A stretch of DNA of 64,000 bases from Streptomyces rishiriensis (GTDB lineage: Bacteria > Actinomycetota > Actinomycetes > Streptomycetales > Streptomycetaceae). Position 1 is the first letter of the stretch, and each line of letters begins with the position of its first letter. A program made the translations under genes and the position numbers. The notes under the pieces were generated by a model. The model was not told the origin of the DNA and made no database searches. It worked only from the letters and a program-made list of their open reading frames with translations. Below are positions 6,528-14,596 of this stretch, piece by piece. The DNA is taken from contig NZ_JAUSWV010000002.1 of NCBI RefSeq assembly GCF_030815485.1, forward strand, positions 1,860,001 through 1,924,000, in the 5' to 3' direction.

Positions 6528-9314
6528 CTACCGGTGCGAGGTGAACTCCACCACCTGCTGGAAGGTGGGCCGGTTCTGCCAGCTGATGTTGCCGTGCTTG
6601 ATGCCGCCCAGGGTGCGCTGGACGATCGAGTCGGCGCACCACTGGTTGCCCGCGGCGCACAGGGCGTCGCCCGGGTAGACCTGGGCCGCGGTCGTGCCGG
6701 CCGCCGTCTTCAGGGTGCTGATGAGGATGTCCCGGCAGCTGCTGACGGTGCCGCTGCCGCAGTACTTCTGGGGCAGCGCGCCCTGCACCGGCTCACCGAG
6801 CACCGCCCGGACGTCCTTGTCGACATAGCTCCACCAGCCGTACTGGAAGGAGCTTCCGGCGTGCGCCCCGGTCGGGCCGTGGGCGGCCGACGGAGCCTCG
6901 TCGATCGGCAGGTTCGCGGTGAACGCCGTGTACAGGCCGGTGCCGAGGCCGGGTTCGAACTCGGCCTTCACCAGCAGCGGCCACCAGGCGTCCAGGACGC
7001 GGATCGCGTCGGCGTCGGCGTACGTCTTCGAACCGGCCGTCGTCTCCGTCCGCTTCCCGCCCGCCGTCAGCCAGGTCTGGAGCCTGGTCACCGCGGCCGC
7101 GGCCGTGGAGTCGGTGACCGTGGAGCTGTTGATCACCTTCAGCAGGTCGGGCAGGACGTCCTCGGCGCGCAGGTCGACGAGCGCCGCGTCCGCCATCGCC
7201 TTCGTCAGGGACGCGCGCGTGACGCCGCCGGCCGCGACCAGCTTCTTCACCCGGTCCTCCAGCAGGTTGCCGCGGTGCACGGACCCGTCGCCCCAGGAGG
7301 CCGTCGAGTAGTCCTTGGCCTGCTTGTTGTTCCAGGAGATGTAGTAGTCCTGGTCGATGGAGTTCGGATGCGCCGAGGCCGGCGTGTACGCGGCCGTGTT
7401 GGTGGCCGGCGCCCAGTTCTTCCACTCGTACGCCGCCTGCGCCCACACCGGGAACTCGGCGTCGACGCCGCTCGCCCGCACCGGGTTGTCGCCGCTGTTG
7501 TAGTACGCGGTGTGCGTGGAGTCGGCGTAGAACCAGTTGAAGGTGTAGTTGATGTGCTGCACCGCGCTCTGGAAGGTCTGCGGGCTCTTGACGTAGTCCG
7601 GGTCGTTCAGCATCTGGAAGCCGATGATCGAGTCGGCCTCGTGCATGTACGACGAGCGCAGGGTCGTGTAGGCGACCTTCCTGCCGCCCACGGTCGCCCG
7701 GTACTCCACGGGACCGTACTTGGTGCGGTACACGCGCATCGTGTACGACCCGGCGGCCGTCCCGTCCGCGGTGGTGGGCTTCCAGGCGTTCTTCTGCTCC
7801 ACCACGTCCATGGCCGTGCAGGCGCCGTGGTACAGGTAGTGGTAGTCGTCCTGGCAGAGTTCGACCGCGTAGGTGTCGATGATGTCCTGGCCGGAGGTCG
7901 TGGCGCTCCACGCGTAGTCCTGGCCGCGGCCGAGCTCGACGTACATGCTCAGACCCGCGAAGGAGGCGCCGCGGGCGCTGATGCCCGGGCCCTGGATCTC
8001 CTGGAGCATGAGCAGCTGCGGGGCGAAGTAGCCGGTCTGCGGGCCGAAGACGGCGATCGGGTGACCGCTCGCGGTGGCCCGGCCGCTGACGACGAGGGCG
8101 TTGGACATGCCACGCCTGGCCGAGCCGAGGGCACTCGCGGTCGCCGTGGCGGAGGTCGCGGTGGCCGAGGCGTCGGCCCCGGTGCCCGTGGCGTCGTAGA
8201 TCAGCGGTTGAGCGGTCGCCGAGCCCTTGTCGGGCAGTGCCTCGCCCTGCGGGCTCGCGGGCTTGGTGGCGTACGGGAAGCTCTGGCCGTCGTGGACGGT
8301 GAGCACGGCCTCGGGGTCGTTGCGCTCGCGGAACGCCTCCCAGACCTGGGTGCCCTGCTCCACGCCGTACTTCTCCTGCGCGGCGAGCAGCGACACCGCG
8401 TTGTTCACCTCGCCGCCGCCGCCCGAGCCGAAGAGCGCGCCGATGACCGAGGCCAGCGCCACCAGGTCGGTGATCTTGAAGTGATCGATGGTGCCCGCGT
8501 TGGTGATTGAGTCCTTGTGGCCGGTCAGAACGTATTCACCGGGGAAGTAGCGGCCGCTGTCGGAGGCGTCGATGTAGGCGTTGATGCCGGCCAGGTAGGC
8601 GTTGGCGTCGGCCAGGGCCTGCTGGCCGCGGGTGCCGTTGTCGGCCACGGCGTTGTCGATCTGGGCCTGGAGGTCTGCCTCGGTGTACGGAGCGTTGCGC
8701 CAGAACTGCTGTTCAAGCCCCTGGTTGGAGGGGTCGCCGCCCGCGAAGGCGGTCAGCTGGCCACGGCCGACGTGCCGGAAGACGTCCATGAGCCACAGCC
8801 GGTCCTGGGCCGCCGCATACCCGGCGCCGAACTCGGTGCCGTATCTGGTGGTACCGGTGATGTGCGGTACGCCCGTCTTCTTGTCGCGGACGATCGTCAC
8901 GTCGCCGCGGCCCGCGGGGCTCAGGGTGGAGGCGACTTGATCGGAGGCGACACCGAACGACGCGTCGTTGAAGAACGTGTTGATCGTGGCGTTGGTGAGC
9001 GTGGTGTGCCCCTTGGCCAGGTTGGCGTAGGGGCCGAGCTGGTCCTCCGCGTGCTCGGGCTGGGTGCCGAAGGCCTGGTTGAGGAGGATCTGCGCCAGCG
9101 TGGCGTTGCCGTTCTCGCCCGGCGGCAGGATGTCGGAACACTGGCCGCCGCAGTAGTCGTTCGCCGCCGTCACCTCGGCGGCTGCCGCCACTTGGGAAAG
9201 CGGCGACAAAAGACCGGCAATCAGGGCGCATACGGAGGCTGTCTTCAGGAACCCGGGGAATCTGCCGGGAGTTCTCAGTCTGTCGAGAGTGAAGCGGGGG
9301 GTTCGCCGTGGCAT
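6528..9314 (-). CDS. Secreted penicillin acylase family N-terminal-nucleophile amidase
   Basis: A 928-residue precursor. After a basic N-terminus, residues 24-46 form a hydrophobic export signal ending SQVAAAAE. An alpha-chain-like region (about 47-400) contains the typical DRLWLMDVFRHVGRGQL. A low-complexity Ala/Thr/Ser linker leads to RRGMSNALVV, where Ser404 would be exposed by self-cleavage as the catalytic residue. The beta-chain GHPIAVFGPQTGY and later segments match penicillin/AHL acylases. Such enzymes cleave amide-linked side chains (beta-lactams, acyl-homoserine lactones, lipopeptides). AGGAG precedes the ATG. Substrate unknown. It is monocistronic and convergent with the hydrolase. 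Confidence 0.9.
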   Translation of the reverse strand: MPRRTPRFTLDRLRTPGRFPGFLKTASVCALIAGLLSPLSQVAAAAEVTAANDYCGGQCSDILPPGENGNATLAQILLNQAFGTQPEHAEDQLGPYANLAKGHTTLTNATINTFFNDASFGVASDQVASTLSPAGRGDVTIVRDKKTGVPHITGTTRYGTEFGAGYAAAQDRLWLMDVFRHVGRGQLTAFAGGDPSNQGLEQQFWRNAPYTEADLQAQIDNAVADNGTRGQQALADANAYLAGINAYIDASDSGRYFPGEYVLTGHKDSITNAGTIDHFKITDLVALASVIGALFGSGGGGEVNNAVSLLAAQEKYGVEQGTQVWEAFRERNDPEAVLTVHDGQSFPYATKPASPQGEALPDKGSATAQPLIYDATGTGADASATATSATATASALGSARRGMSNALVVSGRATASGHPIAVFGPQTGYFAPQLLMLQEIQGPGISARGASFAGLSMYVELGRGQDYAWSATTSGQDIIDTYAVELCQDDYHYLYHGACTAMDVVEQKNAWKPTTADGTAAGSYTMRVYRTKYGPVEYRATVGGRKVAYTTLRSSYMHEADSIIGFQMLNDPDYVKSPQTFQSAVQHINYTFNWFYADSTHTAYYNSGDNPVRASGVDAEFPVWAQAAYEWKNWAPATNTAAYTPASAHPNSIDQDYYISWNNKQAKDYSTASWGDGSVHRGNLLEDRVKKLVAAGGVTRASLTKAMADAALVDLRAEDVLPDLLKVINSSTVTDSTAAAAVTRLQTWLTAGGKRTETTAGSKTYADADAIRVLDAWWPLLVKAEFEPGLGTGLYTAFTANLPIDEAPSAAHGPTGAHAGSSFQYGWWSYVDKDVRAVLGEPVQGALPQKYCGSGTVSSCRDILISTLKTAAGTTAAQVYPGDALCAAGNQWCADSIVQRTLGGIKHGNISWQNRPTFQQVVEFTSHR

Positions 9315-9524
9315 GGGCTGCTCCTAGCGACGGGGGGGTCGGCGGAAGGTTACCGCCGGTATCCCCGGGATTGAAGATGAACATGCGTCAAGTTTTCGAC
9401 AGGTGGAGGTCCTCGGAGATCGAAGGGAGCCGAATCGCATGTCGATACGTCTATTCGACGACGTCCGTACGACGACGCCGAAGTGACCGAAGTGCAGATG
9501 CAGATGTGACGGAGGTGCAAGGCG

Positions 9525-10127
9525 ATGGCCGGTTTCCGGAGTCTGGCGAGACAGGTACGAGACCCCCGGTGCGATCTGGCACTGCGGCGGTACTCACTGC
9601 GCAAGTGCCTTGAACGGTTCGCTCCCTACGGACACCGCGCGACCTGGGACCACCTGTGCTCCCGGGCCGGGTTCGGTCCGGAGGACCGCTCCCCCGATCC
9701 GGCGCGGCTCGTGGCCGCGTTGGACGAGCTGGAGGAGGCACGGGCGGTATGGCTGGCCTACGAGGTGGAGTTCGCCGAGCGCCGCAAGAAGGAGAAGCAC
9801 GACGGGCTGCGCAGGCCGGGCAGCGTGGACGACTGGCACCGGCTGACCTGGGGCGGTTTCGGCGTCGCCTGGTGCGACGACCCGCGGCTCCACCCCCGTG
9901 AGCCGCTGGCCGACGTGCTGGGCAAGCTGATCGCCGCGCTGGAGCGCGCGCCGGGTTCCGGCTGCCCGGTGTGCGGCGGCGAGCGGCTGCTCTGGAAGTA
10001 CGACCTGGATCACGAACCGTCGGCCGGCCCGGTCTGCGCGGACTGCGGAATTCTCGTACCGCGCCCCGTGCTCACGCCCGAGGCCCTGGCGTACGCCAGG
10101 AGCGGACGACTGCTGGTGTCGGCCTGA
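9525..10127 (+). CDS. Conserved hypothetical protein with C-terminal zinc ribbon
   Basis: Not recognised as a named family. A 200-residue soluble protein. The basic N-terminus is followed by a charged helical stretch (about 60-95) and a Trp-rich middle (DDWHRLTWGGFG). The C-terminal CPVC (147-150) and CADC (171-174) form a treble of paired cysteines, as in zinc ribbons. GGAGGTG lies about 8 nt upstream of the ATG. It is divergent from the acylase and followed by a hairpin. The zinc ribbon suggests nucleic-acid or protein binding; no catalytic motif is visible. Confidence 0.7.
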   Translation: MAGFRSLARQVRDPRCDLALRRYSLRKCLERFAPYGHRATWDHLCSRAGFGPEDRSPDPARLVAALDELEEARAVWLAYEVEFAERRKKEKHDGLRRPGSVDDWHRLTWGGFGVAWCDDPRLHPREPLADVLGKLIAALERAPGSGCPVCGGERLLWKYDLDHEPSAGPVCADCGILVPRPVLTPEALAYARSGRLLVSA

Positions 10128-10180
10128 CACCGGCCTGAGCTCTGCCCAAGGTCGGCCCGCGGCCGGCCTGAGAGCACGGC

Positions 10181-10208
10181 GGGGGTGCGCCGGGGATGCC
10201 GCACCCCC
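10181..10208. terminator. Hairpin after zinc-ribbon gene
   Basis: GGGGGTGC (10181-10188) pairs perfectly with GCACCCCC (10201-10208), 54 nt after the stop. Probable intrinsic terminator. Confidence 0.6.
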
Positions 10209-10311
10209 GGGTATGCCGCGTCCCCTTCCATGGCGCGTCCCCTTCACGCCGCGCCCCTTCATGCCGGTCCGCGCGATCGAGGCCGTCGACCGCCGTGGCC
10301 CACCCACGCCG

Positions 10312-10334
10312 TTGTCAGTGGCGGGTGTCACCAT
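10312..10334 (+). promoter_or_regulatory. Leaderless promoter resembling the DNA-damage (RecA-NDp / PafBC) type
   Basis: TTGTCAGTG (10312-10320), 8-nt spacer, then CACCAT (10329-10334) in the -10 place, only 6 nt before the ATG at 10341. The layout matches mycobacterial TTGTCAGTG-N8-TAnnnT promoters, with C for T at the first -10 base. Two more copies precede the methyltransferase at 54942. Confidence 0.6.
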
Positions 10335-10340
10335 CGAGGA

Positions 10341-11051
10341 ATGATCCAGGTCTGTCTCAACGGAGCGCGCGGCGCCGCGGACAGTGCGGTCGTGCCGCTG
10401 ACGCCCCGCGCGATGGCGGAGGCCGCGGCCGAGGCCGTGGCGGCGGGGGCCACGGATGTCCATGTCCACCCCAAGACGCCGTGCGGCCGGGACACCATGT
10501 CGCCGCGGATGGTCGCGGCGGCCCTCGACGCGATACGCGCCCGGGTGGCGGTCCCGATCGGCGTCACGACGGGCGCCTGGGCGCACCCGGACCCGGTGGA
10601 CCGGCTCACCCGGGTGCGCGCGTGGACGGTGCTGCCCGACCACGCCTCCGTCAACTGGCACGAGCCGGGCGCCGAGGAGTTGGCCGCCGCCCTCGTCGAG
10701 CGGGGCGTGGGCGTGGAGGCCGGCATCTGGTCCGGTACGGACGGGGCGGCGCGGTTCGCCCGCTCACCCCTCGGCCCGAAGGTGCTGCGGGTGCTCGCGG
10801 AGGTGACGGACACCGCTCCGGACACGGCCGAGTCGACCGCGCACGCCCTGCTGGCCGACCTCGGCACCGCCTTCGGCCGTCCGGTCCTGCTGCACGGGGA
10901 GGACGGCGGCGCCTGGCCGGTGCTGCGGCTGGCGAGGCGGCTGGGCCTGTGGACCAGAGTGGGCCTGGAGGACACACTGATCCGGCCGGACGGGCAACGA
11001 GCCGTGTCCAACGCGCAGTTGGTGACGGAGGCGCTGGCCCGGCACGCGTAG
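10341..11051 (+). CDS. BKACE-like protein (3-keto-5-aminohexanoate cleavage enzyme family), short
   Basis: A 236-residue TIM-barrel-type protein. NGARGAADSAVVPLTP and the metal-ligand pair in TDVHVHPK (His41, His43) match beta-keto acid cleavage enzymes, which condense a beta-keto acid with acetyl-CoA using zinc. The length is below the usual 270-310 residues, so some loops are missing and activity on a canonical substrate is uncertain. I chose the ATG at 10341 because a promoter ends 6 nt before it, making the mRNA leaderless. The gene is monocistronic; possible induction by DNA damage is inferred from the promoter. Confidence 0.75.
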   Translation: MIQVCLNGARGAADSAVVPLTPRAMAEAAAEAVAAGATDVHVHPKTPCGRDTMSPRMVAAALDAIRARVAVPIGVTTGAWAHPDPVDRLTRVRAWTVLPDHASVNWHEPGAEELAAALVERGVGVEAGIWSGTDGAARFARSPLGPKVLRVLAEVTDTAPDTAESTAHALLADLGTAFGRPVLLHGEDGGAWPVLRLARRLGLWTRVGLEDTLIRPDGQRAVSNAQLVTEALARHA

Positions 11052-11160
11052 GCGTGCTGATCGGGGGAGGGCGTCGGCCGCCCGTCGGGGCGCTCCGATA
11101 ATCGGTCGCTCCTTTCCCCTCCCGCGGGGACAGTTGGGGGTGATGAAAACCAACTGAGCC

Positions 11161-11189
11161 AGGCCTCGCAGGCCTTGAAGGAGCTCCTC
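11161..11189 (+). promoter_or_regulatory. Inverted repeats enclosing the RNA-ligase ribosome binding site
   Basis: AGGCC-TCGCA-GGCCT (11161-11175) is followed at once by GGAGCTCC (about 11179-11186), a palindrome that contains the Shine-Dalgarno AAGGAG. Pairing could mask the site, so translational control is possible but unproven. Confidence 0.4.
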
Positions 11190-12257
11190 ATGTCGACGCT
11201 GCGCGTCACCGCCGAAGTGCTGACCGTCCACGAACACCCCAACGCCGACGCCCTCGAACTGGCCCAGATCGGCCTGTACCGAGCCGTCGTCGCCAAGGGT
11301 GCGTACCGCACCGGCGAGGCCGCCGTGTACATCCCCGAGCAGTCGGTGCTCCCCACCGCGCTGGTCGAGGAGCTGGGGCTGACCGGGCGGCTGGCGGGCA
11401 GCAGGTCGGACCGGGTGAAGGCGGTGCGGCTGCGGGGCGAGCTGTCGCAGGGGATCGTGTGCCGACCCGAGGCGCTGGCGGACGTCGACCTGGTGCTGGC
11501 CGCGGCGGAGGGCACCGACTTCGCCGAGCGGCTGGGCATCGTCAAGTGGGTGCCGCCGATCCCGCCGACCATGAACGGCGACGTGGAGGCGGCGCCGGAT
11601 CTGCTGCCGTGGGTCGACATCGAGAACATCCAGCGCTACCCCGGCATCTTCGAACCCGGTGAGCCGGTGGTCCTGACCGAGAAACTGCACGGCTCGGCGT
11701 GCCTGCTGACGTATGTCGCGGACGAGGAGCGGGTCCATGTCACCTCGAAGGGCTTCGGCGCGAAGTCCCTCGCCCTGACCGAGGATCCGGGGAACCTGTA
11801 CTGGCGGGCCGTACGCGCCCATGGCGTCCCCGAGGCGGCGGCCCGTCTCGCCGAGCGGCTGGGCGCGCGCCGGATCGGCGTCTTCGGGGAGGTGTACGGA
11901 GCGGGCGTGCAGGACCTGACGTACGGCGCGGACGGCCGACGCGACACCCTCGGCTACGCGGTGTTCGACGTGTCCGCGGAGATCGACGGCGTGGTGCGCT
12001 GGCTGGACGCGGCGGAGCTGCTGGCCGGTGAACTGCCCCTCGTACCACGCCTGTTCGAGGGCCCGTACGACAGCGAGCGGGTGCTGGAGATCGCGACCGG
12101 CCGCGAGAGCGTGTCCGGGCGCGGGCTGCATCTGCGTGAGGGCGTGGTGATCCGGCCTGCCGTCGAGCGGTACAGCCCGGTGACGGGGGGCCGGGCGATC
12201 GCCAAGGCGGTGAGCGGCGCGTATCTGACCCGCAAGGGCGGAACCGAGTACGAGTGA
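11190..12257 (+). CDS. ATP-dependent RNA ligase, Deinococcus DraRnl (Rnl5) type
   Basis: A 355-residue nucleotidyltransferase. The N-terminal third (about 1-120) resembles an OB-fold (VTAEVLTVHEHPNADALEL). The adenylylation motif EKLHGSA places the lysine nucleophile at residue 165. Later motifs GVFGEVYG, LREGVVIRP and ISKAV-like RAIAKAVSGAYLTRK complete the ligase set. The Deinococcus radiodurans enzyme seals 3'-OH/5'-phosphate nicks in RNA-containing duplexes and, as I recall, also uses Lys165. AAGGAG lies 8 nt before the ATG, inside a small palindrome. It stands alone; biological role in Streptomyces is unknown, RNA repair is the inference. Confidence 0.88.
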   Translation: MSTLRVTAEVLTVHEHPNADALELAQIGLYRAVVAKGAYRTGEAAVYIPEQSVLPTALVEELGLTGRLAGSRSDRVKAVRLRGELSQGIVCRPEALADVDLVLAAAEGTDFAERLGIVKWVPPIPPTMNGDVEAAPDLLPWVDIENIQRYPGIFEPGEPVVLTEKLHGSACLLTYVADEERVHVTSKGFGAKSLALTEDPGNLYWRAVRAHGVPEAAARLAERLGARRIGVFGEVYGAGVQDLTYGADGRRDTLGYAVFDVSAEIDGVVRWLDAAELLAGELPLVPRLFEGPYDSERVLEIATGRESVSGRGLHLREGVVIRPAVERYSPVTGGRAIAKAVSGAYLTRKGGTEYE

Positions 12258-12319
12258 GGAATCGGGCGGGGGCGTGAGAGGGGTGGCGGCGGGCGGGGCG
12301 AGGGGATGTTCCCGACACG

Positions 12320-12386
12320 CCAGGCGCACCGGACGCATCGGGCACACCGGATGCGCCCGGAACACCGGATACGCCGGGGCGGCCGC
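12320..12386. repeat. Imperfect tandem repeat between converging genes
   Basis: Three degenerate copies of ACACCGGATrCGCCcGG (about 17-18 nt each) in the 139-nt gap between the RNA ligase and soxR stops. No coding potential seen. Confidence 0.4.
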
Positions 12387-12396
12387 ACCGCCCGGC

Positions 12397-12924
12397 TCAG
12401 CGGCAGTCGGCCGCCTCCCCCTCCCGCCGCTCCCCCACCTGCTCCGCCGCCGCCTGCCTCTCCCCTGCCCGCTTCTCCACCAGCAGTCGTGAACCGGATG
12501 CCCGTTCGCCGAAGGCGTCGTCGGGGTTGGACAGGACACAGGTGGCGAGGGACAGACAGCCGCAGCCGATGCAGTCGGTGAGGTGGTCGCGAAGCCGGTT
12601 GAGCTGCTTGATGCGCTCGTCCAGCTCCGCGCGCCACGCCGCCGAGAGACGGGCCCAGTCCTCACGGGTCGGGGTGCGTTCCTCGGGGAGTTCGGCGAGG
12701 GCCTCGCGGATCGTGGCCAGCGGGATGCCGACGCGTTGCGCCGCGCGGACGAAGGCGACGCGACGCAGCGTGTCGCGGTGGTAGCGGCGCTGGTTGCCCG
12801 CCGTGCGACGGCTGCCGATCAGGCCCTTCGCCTCGTAGAAGTGCAGGGCGGAGACGGCGGCGCCGCTGCGCGCGGCGAGCTGGCCGACCGTGAGCTCGTG
12901 GATCTTCTCGGGAATCTGGGGCAC
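12397..12924 (-). CDS. soxR: Redox-sensing MerR-family activator SoxR
   Basis: A 175-residue MerR protein. Winged helix [20 protein letters not shown] at the N-terminus, coiled dimer helix around 80-115, and the [2Fe-2S] cluster ligands C118-IG-C121-G-C123-LSLAT-C129, the SoxR signature. In Streptomyces SoxR senses redox-active secondary metabolites rather than driving a soxS cascade. I set the start at the GTG at 12924 because the product then begins [13 protein letters not shown] as in known SoxR; an ATG at 12942 is the alternative. The divergent MaoC gene lies across a 130-nt gap that holds a perfect palindrome, which looks more like a TetR site than a SoxR box. Confidence 0.95.
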   Translation of the reverse strand: MPQIPEKIHELTVGQLAARSGAAVSALHFYEAKGLIGSRRTAGNQRRYHRDTLRRVAFVRAAQRVGIPLATIREALAELPEERTPTREDWARLSAAWRAELDERIKQLNRLRDHLTDCIGCGCLSLATCVLSNPDDAFGERASGSRLLVEKRAGERQAAAEQVGERREGEAADCR

Positions 12925-12988
12925 CCCTCGAAGCCTACCCATCGCGTCGTCCACGGGTCCGTTGACATCGGCCCGGCGCCCGACCATG

Positions 12989-13004
12989 CTAAGCAGTTGC
13001 TTAG
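12989..13004. promoter_or_regulatory. Perfect palindrome CTAAGC-N4-GCTTAG (TetR-type operator)
   Basis: CTAAGCAGTTGCTTAG, perfect over two 7-nt arms, lies 51 nt before the MaoC ATG. A related site, GTGAGCGGCCGCTTAG at 14210-14225, precedes the TetR gene just beyond MaoC, so that TetR is the likely binder. Confidence 0.6.
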
Positions 13005-13054
13005 ACCTATGGCACGGTGACATGGGCAGCTAGTGACGCGAGAGGGCCGCAGAC

Positions 13055-13516
13055 ATGGCAGAGCCGAAGATCTTCACGTCCGCCGACGAGCTGAAGGCGG
13101 CGGTGGGCGAGCAGTTGGGCCACACCGACTGGCTGGAGGTCGACCAGAAGCGGATCGACCTCTTCGCGGAGGCCACCGGAGACCACCAGTGGATCCATGT
13201 CGACCCCGAGAAGGCCGCCGCCGGCCCCTTCGGCACCACGATCGCGCACGGCTATCTCACGCTCTCCCTGCTGCCGCTCTTCGGCCCGCAGCTGATCAAG
13301 GTGGAGAACGTGAAGATGGGCGTCAACTACGGGACGAACAAGGTCCGTTTCCCCGCCCCGGTGCCCGTCGGCTCGCGCGTGCGCGCCACCGCGACGATCA
13401 CCGGCGTCGAGGACGTCGCGGGCGGCGTCCAGGTGGCCGTCGCCTTCACCGTGGAGCGTGAGGGCGGGGACAAGCCCGTGTGCGTGGCGGAGTCGGTGTC
13501 CCGCTACTACCTCTAG
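13055..13516 (+). CDS. MaoC family (R)-enoyl-CoA hydratase-like dehydratase
   Basis: A 153-residue single hot-dog domain. The hydratase-2 motif F-x-EATGDHQWIHVDPEKAAAGPFG (core ATGDHQWIH, about residues 43-51) carries the catalytic Asp and His. IAHGYLTLSLLP and the C-terminal sheet complete the fold. It hydrates trans-2-enoyl-CoA to the R-3-hydroxyacyl-CoA. It starts at the ATG with GAGAGG upstream. It is convergent with a TetR gene 19 nt downstream and divergent from soxR; the palindrome in its promoter suggests control by that TetR. Confidence 0.92.
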   Translation: MAEPKIFTSADELKAAVGEQLGHTDWLEVDQKRIDLFAEATGDHQWIHVDPEKAAAGPFGTTIAHGYLTLSLLPLFGPQLIKVENVKMGVNYGTNKVRFPAPVPVGSRVRATATITGVEDVAGGVQVAVAFTVEREGGDKPVCVAESVSRYYL

Positions 13517-13535
13517 GCACCGCTCACGCAGGGCG

Positions 13536-14162
13536 CTACTTCGCCGCGCCCACCATCCGCAGCACGAGGTCGGCGTACAGCGCGCCGACCTCGTCGGGGG
13601 TGCGGGGGCCGTCCACGTTGAACCAGCGGGCCACGTCGATGCAGAGGGACAGCACGGCGAGGGTCGTGCCGTGCACGTCCAGCACGGTGAACTCGCCGCT
13701 CGCCACGCCGTCCTCGATGATCCCGCGCACCTCGGCGTCGACCTGCCGGCGCAGGTCGAGGATCTCGGCGCGGGCGTCGGGGCCGAGCGCGTCCAGCTCG
13801 TACTGGACGACCCGTGCCGTCGTGCGGCGCCCGGCGTGCCAGCGGACGAAGGAGCTCACGGCCTCCGCGAGCCGCCCGGTGGCGTCGCCCTCGCCCGCGG
13901 CCGCCGTGCGCAGGATGCCCAGCGCACGGTCGTGGCCGATCCGGCTGATGCGGTGGAGCAGCTCTTCCTTGGTCTTGTAGTGGATGTACAGGGCGGCCGG
14001 GCTCATCCCCGCGCGGCCCGCGATGTCACGGGTCGTCGTCGCGTGGTAGCCGCGCTCGGCGAAGGCCTCCACGGCGGCGACCAGCAGTCGCCGGGCCGCG
14101 TCAGGGGTGACCTCTTCCCACGGCTCGATCTCGCCGCCGGCCGTCTCCTCCGCCGTAGTCAT
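13536..14162 (-). CDS. TetR family transcriptional regulator
   Basis: A 208-residue regulator with the TetR helix-turn-helix at about 20-66 (core TTRDIAGRAGMSPAALYIHYKTK; key recognition part MSPAALYIHY). The C-terminal half is the ligand domain of fatty-acid regulators (ERGYHATT... and WHAGRRTTARVVQYELDALG). Start ATG with GAGGGG upstream. A palindrome sharing half-site GCTTAG with the MaoC promoter lies 48 nt upstream, so autoregulation plus control of MaoC is the likely arrangement. Confidence 0.9.
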   Translation of the reverse strand: MTTAEETAGGEIEPWEEVTPDAARRLLVAAVEAFAERGYHATTTRDIAGRAGMSPAALYIHYKTKEELLHRISRIGHDRALGILRTAAAGEGDATGRLAEAVSSFVRWHAGRRTTARVVQYELDALGPDARAEILDLRRQVDAEVRGIIEDGVASGEFTVLDVHGTTLAVLSLCIDVARWFNVDGPRTPDEVGALYADLVLRMVGAAK

Positions 14163-14209
14163 CGCTCGTTCGCCCCTCTCGGTACAGGAGCTACACCATA
14201 CCGCCGAAG

Positions 14210-14225
14210 GTGAGCGGCCGCTTAG
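14210..14225. promoter_or_regulatory. Second CTAAGC-N4-type operator before TetR gene
   Basis: GTGAGCGGCCGCTTAG: central 10 bp perfectly palindromic, right half identical to the 12989 site. Located between the TetR gene and the divergent side of the YiaA-type gene stop. Confidence 0.5.
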
Positions 14226-14234
14226 CGTGCCTGC

Positions 14235-14522
14235 TCAGATCTTCTCGAAGGGGTCGTGGTCGGCCAGGAGCTTCTCCAGGCGGGCCTGGTCCACCCGGCT
14301 CACGATCTGCCCGGCCTCCTGGCGGTCGCGGATCACCTTCGCCAGCGTGAAGGCGGAGGTCACCAGGTACAGGACGGCGATCGCCAGGAAGCCGCGCACC
14401 CAGGCGTCGGTGTGGAGGTTGTAGATGCCGATGGCGGTGGCCGCGATGGCGATGCCGAAGGAGGCGACGGCCTGTCCGTAGAACGCCGCCGTACTCTGCT
14501 GCTTGACCGGTGTGTCACTCAT
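14235..14522 (-). CDS. YiaA/YiaB two-helix membrane protein
   Basis: A 95-residue protein with two transmembrane helices: AFYGQAVASFGIAIAATAIG (about 13-32) and AWVRGFLAIAVLYLVTSAFT (about 40-59). The tail KVIRDRQEAGQIVSRVDQAR is charged and cytosolic. This is the YiaAB domain, whose function is not known. The ATG at 14522 was preferred, with GAGG 9 nt upstream, over a longer frame. Last in the direction after an acyl-CoA dehydrogenase 75 nt upstream; co-transcription is possible. Confidence 0.85.
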   Translation of the reverse strand: MSDTPVKQQSTAAFYGQAVASFGIAIAATAIGIYNLHTDAWVRGFLAIAVLYLVTSAFTLAKVIRDRQEAGQIVSRVDQARLEKLLADHDPFEKI

Positions 14523-14596
14523 GGGGACAAGCCTCGGCGCGAACGGCCGGCGCCACATCCGCGCACCTACTCAGACCCGTACTCAGTCACTCCCTC

